Shown here in pieces: positions 9,476 to 17,643 of a stretch of DNA of 64,000 bases (position 1 is the stretch's first letter; the number at the start of each line of letters is the position of its first letter). The notes below the pieces were generated by a model. It did not search any database. It was not told where the DNA came from and worked only from the letters and a program-made list of their open reading frames with translations. The translations under genes and the position numbers were made by a program. The stretch is from Methylotetracoccus oryzae (lineage in GTDB: Bacteria > Pseudomonadota > Gammaproteobacteria > Methylococcales > Methylococcaceae): NCBI RefSeq assembly GCF_006175985.1, contig NZ_SRSH01000016.1, positions 78,319 to 142,318 of the forward strand, given 5' to 3'.

Positions 9476-10306
9476 ATGTCCCTCAACCAACACGAGGCTA
9501 GCCGATTAAGCTTGCGGATTGTTGCGGCGTACATCCTGCTTTCAAACGCGATTGCCCTCTCCGGGTGCCAAACCTACCAGGCGGTCATGGGCCCAGGGAC
9601 GGCCATTACGGTAACGGAGCCCAGCCACTACACCCGCAGTGGGTTCCTAAGCGACTATTCCCGCCTGAAACCCTCGGCCGCTGTCGAGGGGATCGAGTGC
9701 TGGCGCGACATGGCCGTCGACCTCAAAGCCTTCGACAACGTTATGGTGTCCAGCATTGTCGTCTCGCTCGCCGCCAGCAAACCCACGGGCGGTAACCAGA
9801 CGATCGATCCGACCGACCTGAAGGCGTTGACGGATTACTTTCACCACTCGCTGGTCACGGCACTGGCGCCGCAGATGCCAGTGGTCGACGTGGCCGGCCC
9901 GAAGGTGCTCGTCATGAAGATCGCTCTGACGGACCTCGTGCCCACTGGTGTCATGTTGAGCATGGCCGGAACCTTGACGCCCTATGGCTTCGTGGCCGAG
10001 GCGGGTTCCGGGGTTGCGACCGGTCGTCCCGTCGGATCGACGCCCTATCTCGGGGAAGCCGGCATGGAAATTCAGTTCCGCGACGGGGCCTCGGGTGCGG
10101 TGATCGGTGAATGCCGCGATACCGAGATCGGGCGAAAATTTGCGACCGACGTGAACTCGGGCGCCGTTGGTTCGGCCCAAACCTGGGCCAGCGGCTACCT
10201 GAACTCGTTCCAGCAATGGACATACGCGAAGAACGCGTTCGACAAATGGTCCAGCTTACTGGCGAAACGATTGGCCGCTCTCCGAGGCATCCAGCCGAAA
10301 GCCTAA
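9476..10306 (+). CDS. DUF3313 family lipoprotein
   Basis: This 276-residue protein has a signal peptide with lipobox LSGC (predicted lipidated Cys31). The mature sequence carries the DUF3313 pattern of a short 'SGFLSDYSRLKP' motif near the start, a central beta-rich domain (about 100-200), and a C-terminal helical region ending with a WSSLLAKRLAALRG helix. DUF3313 proteins are outer-membrane lipoproteins of unknown function in Gammaproteobacteria. The gene appears to be a single transcription unit, with about 200 bases on either side. Confidence 0.85.
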   Translation: MSLNQHEASRLSLRIVAAYILLSNAIALSGCQTYQAVMGPGTAITVTEPSHYTRSGFLSDYSRLKPSAAVEGIECWRDMAVDLKAFDNVMVSSIVVSLAASKPTGGNQTIDPTDLKALTDYFHHSLVTALAPQMPVVDVAGPKVLVMKIALTDLVPTGVMLSMAGTLTPYGFVAEAGSGVATGRPVGSTPYLGEAGMEIQFRDGASGAVIGECRDTEIGRKFATDVNSGAVGSAQTWASGYLNSFQQWTYAKNAFDKWSSLLAKRLAALRGIQPKA

Positions 10307-10524
10307 GCGGGACGTCACACGCCATCGTAAGCCGGCGCGCGAGCCTTTGCGCAGTGTCTCGCTTGGCAGTTCGTGGAACAGCCAATGGTAGTCACATGCA
10401 AACGGCGACAAATGCCACAAGCCGATGGAATAGGTCGTTTCTCCAGTCGGCAGGACGGAACGAAGCGCCGCTCAGTAACATGATGCATCGAACGGCAACT
10501 CACTCATCATAGGAACTCCGCTGC

Positions 10525-12432
10525 ATGGTACTTCCGCTGAATTGGAAACGACTTCTGTCCCGAACCGCACGATGTTCCAGCGTGCTCGTGGCTGTGGCAC
10601 TGCTCATGTCAGGGTGCGCCACGCCGGTCGGCGTCGAGCCGGTCGACATTCCCACCGCGTACAGCATCCAGAACGAGAGCGCGCTGTCCGCCGAGCAACC
10701 CTCCGAGGCGTCCAAGACGGTGCTGCGGCGACAGGGGCTGCTGGACCGGTTCGGCCAGCAACCCGAGGCCGTGCTGGCCGAATTGCACCGCAATCTGAAG
10801 CGCGCGGATGACGAGGATCGCCTGTTCGCGCTGGCCGAACTGTCCTTCCTGCAAGGTCAGCGTACCGACGACCGCCGCTGGTTCCTCGCGTCGGCGGTGT
10901 ATGCCTGGGCCCTGCTGTTTCCGGGGGATGGAGCGGGACCCCAGCTCGACCCGGCCGATCCGCGCTACCGGCAGACCTACGACCTCTACAACCAGGCCGT
11001 CGCTCACGGTTTCGCGGATGGTCGCGACGGCGACGAGGTCCACCTGAAGCCGGGCGTTTATCCGCTGCCCTTCGGCCAATTGCGCGTGAGCCTGGATCCG
11101 TCCGGGATGACCTGGGGCGGCTACAAGCTCGATCGGTTCGTCCCGACGACGACGCTGGAAGTCCGCGGATTGCGGAATCGCTATCACAGTCCCGGTCTGG
11201 GCGCACCGCTGGCCGCGAGCCTCGCCGCCGGCCAGGCAGCGTCAAACCTGCCCGGCGCGGACCGACTCGGTGCCCGCGTGAAGGTGCCCGTAACCGCCTT
11301 GCTGCGCCTCGAACATGCCCGGAGCGATCTGGCGCGCGGCCAGATTGCGGGCCGCCTCGAACTGTACGCCGCGGATCAGGTCTCGACGGTCTCCGTCGAC
11401 GGACGACAGCAGCGTCTGGAATCCGACCCGACCGCGGCGCTCGCCTTCCAACTGGAGGGCAACCCGATCTACGACCTCGAAATCGCCGGTTTCCTGCGCA
11501 ACGGGGCCTTCCGCGGCTCGATTCCGAAGGACCGGGCACAGGACGGTCTGTTCACGCTCCATCCCTACCGGCGCGGCAAGATCCCCATCGTACTGGTCCA
11601 CGGCACGGCTTCCAGCCCGGCGCGCTGGGCGGAACTGGTCAATGAACTCGAAGGCGACCCCGAAATCCGGGAGCACTACCAGATCTGGGTATTCTTCTAC
11701 GATTCCGGTAACCCCATTCCCTATTCGGCTGGCCGCCTGCGGGTCGCGCTGGCGGATACGCTCAATGAGCTCGATCCCAAGGGGACGGATGCGGCCCTGC
11801 ACCGTATGGTCGTGATCGGTCACAGTCAGGGCGGGTTGTTGACCAAGTTGACGTCCATCGACAGCGGTACCCGGTTCTGGGACCGCATCAGCGACAAGCC
11901 ACTCGACCAGATCAATGTCGATCCGGACACGCGGGCCTTGCTGCAGCGCTCGTTCTTCTACACCCCGCTGCCGTTCGTCGAGCGCGTGGTGTTCATGTCG
12001 ACGCCCCACCACGGCGCTTTGCTCGCCACGGGCCGGATCGGTGCGGTCGCGGCCTGGCTGGTCACGCTGCCGGTGGATTTGTTCAGTCGGGCTTCGCAGG
12101 CGGCCACGCTGAGCGGGGATGAGAAACTGGTGCAGTTCCTGCGCCGCCCGCCCAACGCCATCGACAACATGAACCCGGATAATCCCGGGATTCAGATGCT
12201 CGCGGCGATTCCGGTCGACCGGCGCATCAAGGCGCATTCGATCATCGCGGTGAAGGGCGGTGGCCCCAAGGAAGAGGGCGATGACGGTGTCGTCGCGTAC
12301 CGCAGCGCCCACATACCGGAGGCCGTGTCCGAACTGGTCGTCGACTCCGGGCATAGCGTGCAATCGACCCCCGAGGCAATCGAGGAAGTGCGGCGCATCC
12401 TGATGGAGCACCTGGCGGCGCCGCGTCAATGA
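10525..12432 (+). CDS. Alpha/beta-hydrolase lipoprotein
   Basis: This 635-residue protein has a lipoprotein signal peptide (lipobox MSGC, lipidated Cys about 31). An N-terminal region of about 330 residues contains helical repeat-like sequence (AELHRNLKRADDEDRLFALA), then a beta-rich part. The C-terminal alpha/beta-hydrolase domain (about 345-620) has the oxyanion motif VHGTASSPARW, the nucleophile elbow GHSQGG with catalytic Ser, and a late acid/His region ending VVDSGHSVQSTPEA, where His is the likely third catalytic residue. It is probably an envelope-anchored esterase or lipase. It overlaps the next gene by four bases (ATGA), which indicates tight co-expression. Confidence 0.9.
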   Translation: MVLPLNWKRLLSRTARCSSVLVAVALLMSGCATPVGVEPVDIPTAYSIQNESALSAEQPSEASKTVLRRQGLLDRFGQQPEAVLAELHRNLKRADDEDRLFALAELSFLQGQRTDDRRWFLASAVYAWALLFPGDGAGPQLDPADPRYRQTYDLYNQAVAHGFADGRDGDEVHLKPGVYPLPFGQLRVSLDPSGMTWGGYKLDRFVPTTTLEVRGLRNRYHSPGLGAPLAASLAAGQAASNLPGADRLGARVKVPVTALLRLEHARSDLARGQIAGRLELYAADQVSTVSVDGRQQRLESDPTAALAFQLEGNPIYDLEIAGFLRNGAFRGSIPKDRAQDGLFTLHPYRRGKIPIVLVHGTASSPARWAELVNELEGDPEIREHYQIWVFFYDSGNPIPYSAGRLRVALADTLNELDPKGTDAALHRMVVIGHSQGGLLTKLTSIDSGTRFWDRISDKPLDQINVDPDTRALLQRSFFYTPLPFVERVVFMSTPHHGALLATGRIGAVAAWLVTLPVDLFSRASQAATLSGDEKLVQFLRRPPNAIDNMNPDNPGIQMLAAIPVDRRIKAHSIIAVKGGGPKEEGDDGVVAYRSAHIPEAVSELVVDSGHSVQSTPEAIEEVRRILMEHLAAPRQ

Positions 12433-13454
12433 GGCGGGGTCACGTGGCAGTGGCGGCGGGTTGGGCCCTGTGTGGCCTGGCCCTGGCCATCGCCCTTACG
12501 TGGAGCACCCTGGCCGTCTACTATCTGGCGCCGGGCTCGCAATCCGCGCGCACCGTCGCCGCCGGCATCTTTGGAGTGCTGAGCGGCGCGGTGATCAGCG
12601 CACTGGTCGTGCGCCGCACCCGCTGGTGGGCCCTGGGCGGCTTCGGCGCGCTGTTCGCGGTTGCCTTGGCGCTGTGGTTCGGTACCCAGCCGTCGAATGA
12701 CCGCGACTGGCAGCCCGAAGTCGCCGTGCTACCGTACGCGACCTTCGATGGCGATTTCGTGACCGTGCACAACATCCGGAATTTCGATTACCGCAGCGAA
12801 ACGGATTTCACGCCGGCCTATTACGACCGGACCTTCGACCTGCGGCGCCTGGACCGGGCCGACCTGTTGGCCTCGTACTGGATGGGGCCCGACATTGCGC
12901 ATTTGTTCGTGAGCTTCGGCTTCGGCGAGGAACACCTGGCCGTCTCGATCGAGGCGCGCAAGGACCGCACGAAACCTTACGCGACCCTGCCCGGATTCTT
13001 CCGTCAGTATGAACTCGTATACATCGCCGGTGATGAGCGCGACCTGATCCGGGTCCGAACCAACTACCGCAAGGATCCGCCGGAGCAGGTCTACCTGTTC
13101 CGACTCACGGGGCCAATCGAGAACACACGCCGCGTCTTCGTGGATTACTTGCGCGATATGAATGCCTTGCGAGATCATCCGCGGTTCTATAACACGCTGA
13201 CGACCAACTGCACGACGATGATCCTTGCGCACACGGCGATGAATCCGGGTCATCTTCCGTACTCATGGAAGATTCTCGCCAGCGGCCACGCTCCGGAATA
13301 TGCGTACGAAAGCGGTCGTCTCGACTCAAGTATTCCGTTCGAGCAACTGATGCAGCGCGCTCATATCAATGCCGCGGCCCAGGCAGCCGACCAGTCTCCG
13401 GATTTTTCGCAGCGGATCCGGGCCGCGGCTGACGGTATGGCCACCCGCCCCTGA
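12429..13454 (+). CDS. DUF4105 / Lnb_N-like membrane protein
   Basis: This 341-residue protein has three N-terminal hydrophobic segments (about 8-30, 38-58 and 64-80), then a periplasmic domain. That domain carries the DUF4105 signature: VHNIRNFDYRSETDFTPAYY, a SFGFGEEHLAVSIEARK strand pair and the conserved NTLTTNCTTMILAH with its Cys. The domain is now often called the Lnb N-terminal periplasmic domain, after the lipoprotein acyl-shuttling enzyme Lnb, where Cys and His residues in this region are functionally important. Activity here is not shown. It is translationally coupled to the hydrolase lipoprotein upstream (four-base overlap) and followed after 26 bases by another lipoprotein. Confidence 0.85.
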   Translation: MRRGHVAVAAGWALCGLALAIALTWSTLAVYYLAPGSQSARTVAAGIFGVLSGAVISALVVRRTRWWALGGFGALFAVALALWFGTQPSNDRDWQPEVAVLPYATFDGDFVTVHNIRNFDYRSETDFTPAYYDRTFDLRRLDRADLLASYWMGPDIAHLFVSFGFGEEHLAVSIEARKDRTKPYATLPGFFRQYELVYIAGDERDLIRVRTNYRKDPPEQVYLFRLTGPIENTRRVFVDYLRDMNALRDHPRFYNTLTTNCTTMILAHTAMNPGHLPYSWKILASGHAPEYAYESGRLDSSIPFEQLMQRAHINAAAQAADQSPDFSQRIRAAADGMATRP

Positions 13455-13480
13455 CGATCGCCCGCCTTGTGCCAACTCGG

Positions 13481-14578
13481 ATGGCCCCCGTGTTCGTGAA
13501 GCGACAACCACTGCTGTTCATGACGCTCGCGGTACTGCTCGACGGTTGTCATTCCTTCGGCCCTGACGGCCTGAAGGGCACGCACCCGCTGTACAACGAG
13601 GCGATCAATGCCAGCATGAACGAGCAGTTCGTGCAGAACCTGGTGCGTTTGCGCTATCGCGACCCGACCTATTTTCTTGATGTCTCGAATGTGGCCGCGA
13701 CGCTGAAGCTGGAAATGACCGGCGGTCTGGATCAGACGGCTTTCGGGCTCAGCGGCAGCGCGAGCGACATCCTGCAACTCAGCGCCAGCGCCGGCTACTC
13801 GACGCAGCCGACCATCTCCTATGCCCCGCTGCAAGGTGAGAGCTTCGTCAAGAGCGTGCTGAGTCCGATCCCGCTGGAAGCCTTGTTCGCGTTGTCGGAG
13901 TCCGGCTGGAACCCGCGGCGGGTATTCGGCCTGTGCGTGGAGCGGATCAACGGACTCGAGAACGCGCCCTCCGCGTCCGGTCCGACGCCCGATCTGGCAC
14001 CCGAGCACGACGGTGGTTTTCGGCGGCTCATGCGCCTGCTGGACGAGGTCCGCGGCCAGCACCTGATCATCCCGCGTCTCGACTCGGAGGGCAAAGAGCC
14101 CCGGCTGGAAATCCGGTCCGACGCGAAACACGCCGACGCGATTCGGGAAATCAAACAACTGCTCGGCCTGGATCCGACGCTCGAGAATTACCGCCTCAGC
14201 GGCGAATTTCTGCGGCACGACCCGGACACGGTCTCGATCCGCACACGGTCCCTGATGAGCATCTTTTTCCTGCTGTCGCACAGCGTCGATGCGCCCCTGT
14301 CCCACAAGTCGGCCGGGCTCGTGACGGTGACGCGCGGCGCGGGCGGAGCGGAATTCGACTGGCGGCACACACTGGGCGGCAAACTGTTCCACATTCGGGA
14401 GAGCGAAGACCGACCGGACCTCGCCTTTCTCTCCATTCCGTACCGCGGCCGCTGGTTCTACATCGCCGACAACGATCTCGAATCGAAATCTACGTTCATG
14501 CTGCTGACACAGCTATTCCGGCTGCAGGCGGGAGCGGCGAAATCCATTTCACCCGCCTTGACGATTCCACTGCGCTAG
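13481..14578 (+). CDS. Lipoprotein of unknown function in the hydrolase/MscS cluster
   Basis: From the ATG at 13481 the protein has about 365 residues and begins MAPVFVKRQPLLFMTLAVLL followed by lipobox LDGC, so it should be lipidated. An earlier GTG at 13469 is possible but lengthens the pre-signal region. The mature part starts HPLYNEAINASMNEQFVQNL and contains several amphipathic stretches with no catalytic motif I recognise. The last 100 residues are beta-rich. It sits 26 bases after the DUF4105 gene and 32 bases before the MscS channel, so a four-gene envelope operon is likely. Confidence 0.8.
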   Translation: MAPVFVKRQPLLFMTLAVLLDGCHSFGPDGLKGTHPLYNEAINASMNEQFVQNLVRLRYRDPTYFLDVSNVAATLKLEMTGGLDQTAFGLSGSASDILQLSASAGYSTQPTISYAPLQGESFVKSVLSPIPLEALFALSESGWNPRRVFGLCVERINGLENAPSASGPTPDLAPEHDGGFRRLMRLLDEVRGQHLIIPRLDSEGKEPRLEIRSDAKHADAIREIKQLLGLDPTLENYRLSGEFLRHDPDTVSIRTRSLMSIFFLLSHSVDAPLSHKSAGLVTVTRGAGGAEFDWRHTLGGKLFHIRESEDRPDLAFLSIPYRGRWFYIADNDLESKSTFMLLTQLFRLQAGAAKSISPALTIPLR

Positions 14579-14610
14579 ATTCAAGCCCTTTCCGGCATCG
14601 AGGTTCTTTT

Positions 14611-16389
14611 ATGCTCCAGTTCACCGTACCGCCCAGAGACCGCTACCGCGGCGCAGTGCGCTGGGTGTTGTGCTTATGGCTGTGGGCGTGTTCGCCCGGG
14701 ATTGTCCACGCAGAGGACGTGTCGGATACCAACAGCTACCCCCTGTCATCCGTGGACACCTCCAGTCCACGGGCAACCCTGCACAGCTTCATCGACTTCA
14801 TGAACCGCTCGTACGCGGACGGCTACATGGTCGTGCGCGCCTACCTGGCGTCTCCCCGGCTGTTTCCGACTTCGGAGGAAATGGCGACCATCCGCCTGGG
14901 TCAAAACATGTTGCGCTTGGCCGAGCGTGCGCTCGATTTCAGCAGCCTGCCGCCGGCCACGGTGACGCAGTCGGCCCATCGACTGACGATGCAGTTGAAG
15001 GAGGTCCTGGATCGCATCCCGATTCCACCCCTCGAGGCAGTACCCGATGCCGCCGCGATGGCCAACGCGGAATTCAAGCGTTGGACGCTGCCCGGCACCG
15101 AGATTCGTATCACGCGCATCGACACGGGGATCAGAGCCGGCGAATACCTCTTCGGACCGGAGACGGTCACCCGCATTCCCGAGTTCTATCAGCGCATCGA
15201 GCATCTGCCCTACAAGCCCGGCAGTTCCGAGGGGCTGTACGGCCTGGCCGCCTACAGCCCAACCGGAGTGGCTCTCGCGCTAGAACCCTGGGTGCCGCCA
15301 CGTTGGTTTCTCGCCTTACCGCAGTGGGCCCTGTCGCCGTTCCTGGAACAGCCACTGTGGCGCTGGGTAGGGATCGCGGTCGTGCTCGGGATCGCGCTGA
15401 TGTTTTTTCAACTGTCTTACCGGCTCCGCCGTAGGTGGCGACATAACGGTGGCCGCGGCGCGAACTTGGGCAGCCTGCTGCGCCCGATCACGCTGATGCT
15501 GGTAACACCCACCGCAGCCGTGATCCTCGATGAAGTCTTCAAAGTGTCGGGCGTCGTCGGCAAGACCCTCACCCTGTCCTTGTGGACCTTGTTTTTTGTC
15601 GGCGCGACCTGGCTCGTCTGGGTGCTCGGGTCCGCCATCGCGGAAGGGGTCATCGCGATCGAACGGCTGAGGACCAGCAGCATCGACAGTCAATTGATTC
15701 GATTGGGCCTGCGTTTGCTGACGATCATCGCCGCGATAGCCATCCTGATCGTCGGCGCGGACCAGATCGGTCTACCCGCATACTCGGTCGTGGCCGGGCT
15801 CGGGGTCGGTGGCCTGGCTGTCGCACTCGCGGGTCAGCAGACGCTGGCGAATCTGCTCGGCTCGGTGATCATCATGCTGGAAAAGCCGTTCTCCATCGGC
15901 CAATGGATCAAAGTCGACGGTGTCGAAGGAACCGTCGAAGACGTTGGCTTCCGCAGCACGCGAATCCGGACGTTCCACGATTCGCTCGTGACGATACCGA
16001 GCAGCCAGCTCGTCAGCAGCACGATCGACAACTTCGACCGGCGCCACCGCCGCGAGATCAAGACAGTCCTTGGACTCACCTACGACACGCCGCCCGACAA
16101 GCTCGAGGCCTTTGTGCTCGCCGTGCGGGAATTGCTGGCTGCCAACCCCGACGTACGCAAGGACAATATCCAGGTGGCCTTCTACGACTTTGGACCGTCA
16201 AGCCTCGATATCCTGGTGAAGTGCCTCTTACGTGCGCCCGACCGGCTGGCCGAACTCGCCGAGCGTGAACGGATCATGCTCGCGATCCTGAATCTGGCGG
16301 AGGCCCAAGGTGTCCGTTTCGCGTTCCCTACCCAGACCCTGCACGTCGAAAGCCTGCCGTGCAAAGAGCACCTGACCCCACCGGCTTGA
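14611..16389 (+). CDS. MscS-family mechanosensitive channel
   Basis: The protein has 592 residues from the ATG at 14611; the frame is open further upstream but that part overlaps the preceding gene. It has a signal-like first helix (about 12-30, ending VHA), a soluble periplasmic region to about residue 240, then membrane helices near 255-275, 295-315, 325-350, 370-390 and the pore-lining MscS helix. Diagnostic sequence is the glycine/alanine-rich TM3 (GLGVGGLAVALAGQQTLANL) followed by the beta-domain motif PFSIGQWIKVDGVEGTVEDVG. MscS proteins release solutes on hypo-osmotic stress. The large periplasmic extension is not universal and its role is unknown. Confidence 0.93.
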   Translation: MLQFTVPPRDRYRGAVRWVLCLWLWACSPGIVHAEDVSDTNSYPLSSVDTSSPRATLHSFIDFMNRSYADGYMVVRAYLASPRLFPTSEEMATIRLGQNMLRLAERALDFSSLPPATVTQSAHRLTMQLKEVLDRIPIPPLEAVPDAAAMANAEFKRWTLPGTEIRITRIDTGIRAGEYLFGPETVTRIPEFYQRIEHLPYKPGSSEGLYGLAAYSPTGVALALEPWVPPRWFLALPQWALSPFLEQPLWRWVGIAVVLGIALMFFQLSYRLRRRWRHNGGRGANLGSLLRPITLMLVTPTAAVILDEVFKVSGVVGKTLTLSLWTLFFVGATWLVWVLGSAIAEGVIAIERLRTSSIDSQLIRLGLRLLTIIAAIAILIVGADQIGLPAYSVVAGLGVGGLAVALAGQQTLANLLGSVIIMLEKPFSIGQWIKVDGVEGTVEDVGFRSTRIRTFHDSLVTIPSSQLVSSTIDNFDRRHRREIKTVLGLTYDTPPDKLEAFVLAVRELLAANPDVRKDNIQVAFYDFGPSSLDILVKCLLRAPDRLAELAERERIMLAILNLAEAQGVRFAFPTQTLHVESLPCKEHLTPPA

Positions 16390-16399
16390 GCGGGCAGAA

Positions 16400-16891
16400 T
16401 CAGCGCGCCGCGGGGGGAGCGGGCGCCACCTCATCACCCGGCCCGGGGGCCTGTGTATCGGGCACGGTCTTCGGGGGTTTGAGTCGGTCCAGATCGTGGC
16501 GCATGAGCCGGTCCCTGGCCAGATCACCGGCGCGGTTTCCCTCGACCACGACATGCTGCGTGAAAACCGAGATCGGGAACAGCATGCTGATTGCCGTGAT
16601 GACCCCGTCCGAAACGGTATCACGGGTTTGCGCCCGTGCCTCGACCAGGTGTTCCTTGGCGATGATCTCGGACGGCTGTACCGGCCATAACGGCAACGCC
16701 CCGTAGAGCAGGTAGAAGTTCTTGTACTCGGTGCGGTAACGAGCGAGCTCATCCTTGGGGAGTAACCGTACCGTCTGGTTGTCGGGCGCCTCCAGTCGCG
16801 TCACGAAACAACCGTTCAAGGCCAGCGCGAGTGCCGCCAGCAAGCCAACGCGCTGCAAGTTTCGACTGGACTCGCAAGAAATCAGGCGCAT
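16400..16891 (-). CDS. Small lipoprotein, paralogue of the adjacent upstream gene
   Basis: This 163-residue protein has a signal peptide with lipobox LNGC (lipidated Cys28). The mature sequence includes ARAQTRDTVSDGVITAISML and ends its conserved part with HVVVEGN, matching the layout of the neighbouring lipoprotein (RMVNTFADGFISFFSGPVGF ... TLVVEGN). The two are tandem duplicates with strong divergence. An AAGGAG site lies eight bases before the ATG. It starts four bases after the upstream gene's stop, so the pair forms an operon, convergent with the MscS cluster. The C-terminus is proline/alanine rich. Confidence 0.8.
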   Translation of the reverse strand: MRLISCESSRNLQRVGLLAALALALNGCFVTRLEAPDNQTVRLLPKDELARYRTEYKNFYLLYGALPLWPVQPSEIIAKEHLVEARAQTRDTVSDGVITAISMLFPISVFTQHVVVEGNRAGDLARDRLMRHDLDRLKPPKTVPDTQAPGPGDEVAPAPPAAR

Positions 16892-16895
16892 CGTG

Positions 16896-17300
16896 CTACT
16901 CCTTGGGGGTCGGTGTCGCTGCGGCCGTCGGTCCGGGATTTCCCTCGACGACCAGCGTGCGCCGAGGAAATCCGACGGGGCCGCTGAAGAAACTGATGAA
17001 CCCGTCCGCGAAGGTATTGACCATGCGGATCCGGGCCTCTGTCAGGTGGTAACGTTCGATGATCGTCGCGGCATGGGTCTCGGGCTCGTGGAAGGGTTCG
17101 TTCCCCCACCACTTGAACCAGACGACCTGTTCGTCGCGGATCTGCGCCGGCTTCTTGGCCGGCATCAAGTTCACCTGCGCACCGCGGGGCGCATCCAGGT
17201 AAATGTCGCCGCAGCCGGACAGTAGCGCCGCGAACACCAGCAGTGCAGCGCTCAACCGGATGCCCGACGAGGCGTGAAATCCCTGGGGTATTCTTGTCAT
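16896..17300 (-). CDS. Small lipoprotein, first of a tandem pair
   Basis: The frame is open to 17513, but only the ATG at 17300 gives a sensible product: MTRIPQGFHASSGIRLSAAL, then a hydrophobic core and lipobox LSGC. The protein has 134 residues. The mature region has EARIRMVNTFADGFISFFSG and TLVVEGN, shared with the downstream paralogue, and ends in a Pro/Thr/Ala tail. An AGGGA site precedes the start. I do not recognise a named family. The shared core (a helix followed by a hydrophobic FPxR/S strand) may contact the membrane surface, which is inference only. Confidence 0.75.
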   Translation of the reverse strand: MTRIPQGFHASSGIRLSAALLVFAALLSGCGDIYLDAPRGAQVNLMPAKKPAQIRDEQVVWFKWWGNEPFHEPETHAATIIERYHLTEARIRMVNTFADGFISFFSGPVGFPRRTLVVEGNPGPTAAATPTPKE

Positions 17301-17643
17301 AGCGTCTTGTTCCCTACTCCGGTCACGGGTCTTCGCATCGGCGCGTCCCGCATGAATCGCGATGTTACCCGGCCGGCCGGGTCCTTGGAAAGCGAACGTG
17401 AGATCAGCCCCGACGGAGCCAGTCCCCCGATCGCCGACTGTCAAAGGGAGTAGCCATGCCCGGTCCTGCGTACCGTCACTCGCTTGCCTGTGCGTTGCAT
17501 ATAGCCTGTGCACCTGGGCAGAAGGGTGCCTGTGCGCCGCGTGACCGCCGTCGAGCGCCGGCGGGAGCGCTAAACGCGAAGCGCGTTTTGCAGTCTAACG
17601 TGCGTAACCGTTTCGCGCGTGCCCCACGCGATGAGGGTCTGCG
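17301..17643. other. Divergent intergenic region with a perfect short hairpin
   Basis: This separates the lipoprotein pair (minus) from the acyltransferase-hydrolase gene (plus). I see no gene here. At 17572-17588 there is a perfect 7-bp inverted repeat, AAACGCG-AAG-CGCGTTT, followed by one more T. The T-tract is too short for a confident terminator call, and it lies 55 bases before the acyltransferase start, so it may instead be a 5'-leader hairpin. Confidence 0.45.

Noticed and set aside
11242..12429. 395-codon minus-strand frame
   Set aside because: Antisense shadow of the hydrolase gene in GC-rich DNA; no family features.
16896..17513. 205-residue version of the first lipoprotein of the tandem pair
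   Set aside because: The first 71 residues lack a signal peptide; the ATG at 17300 gives a proper lipoprotein start.
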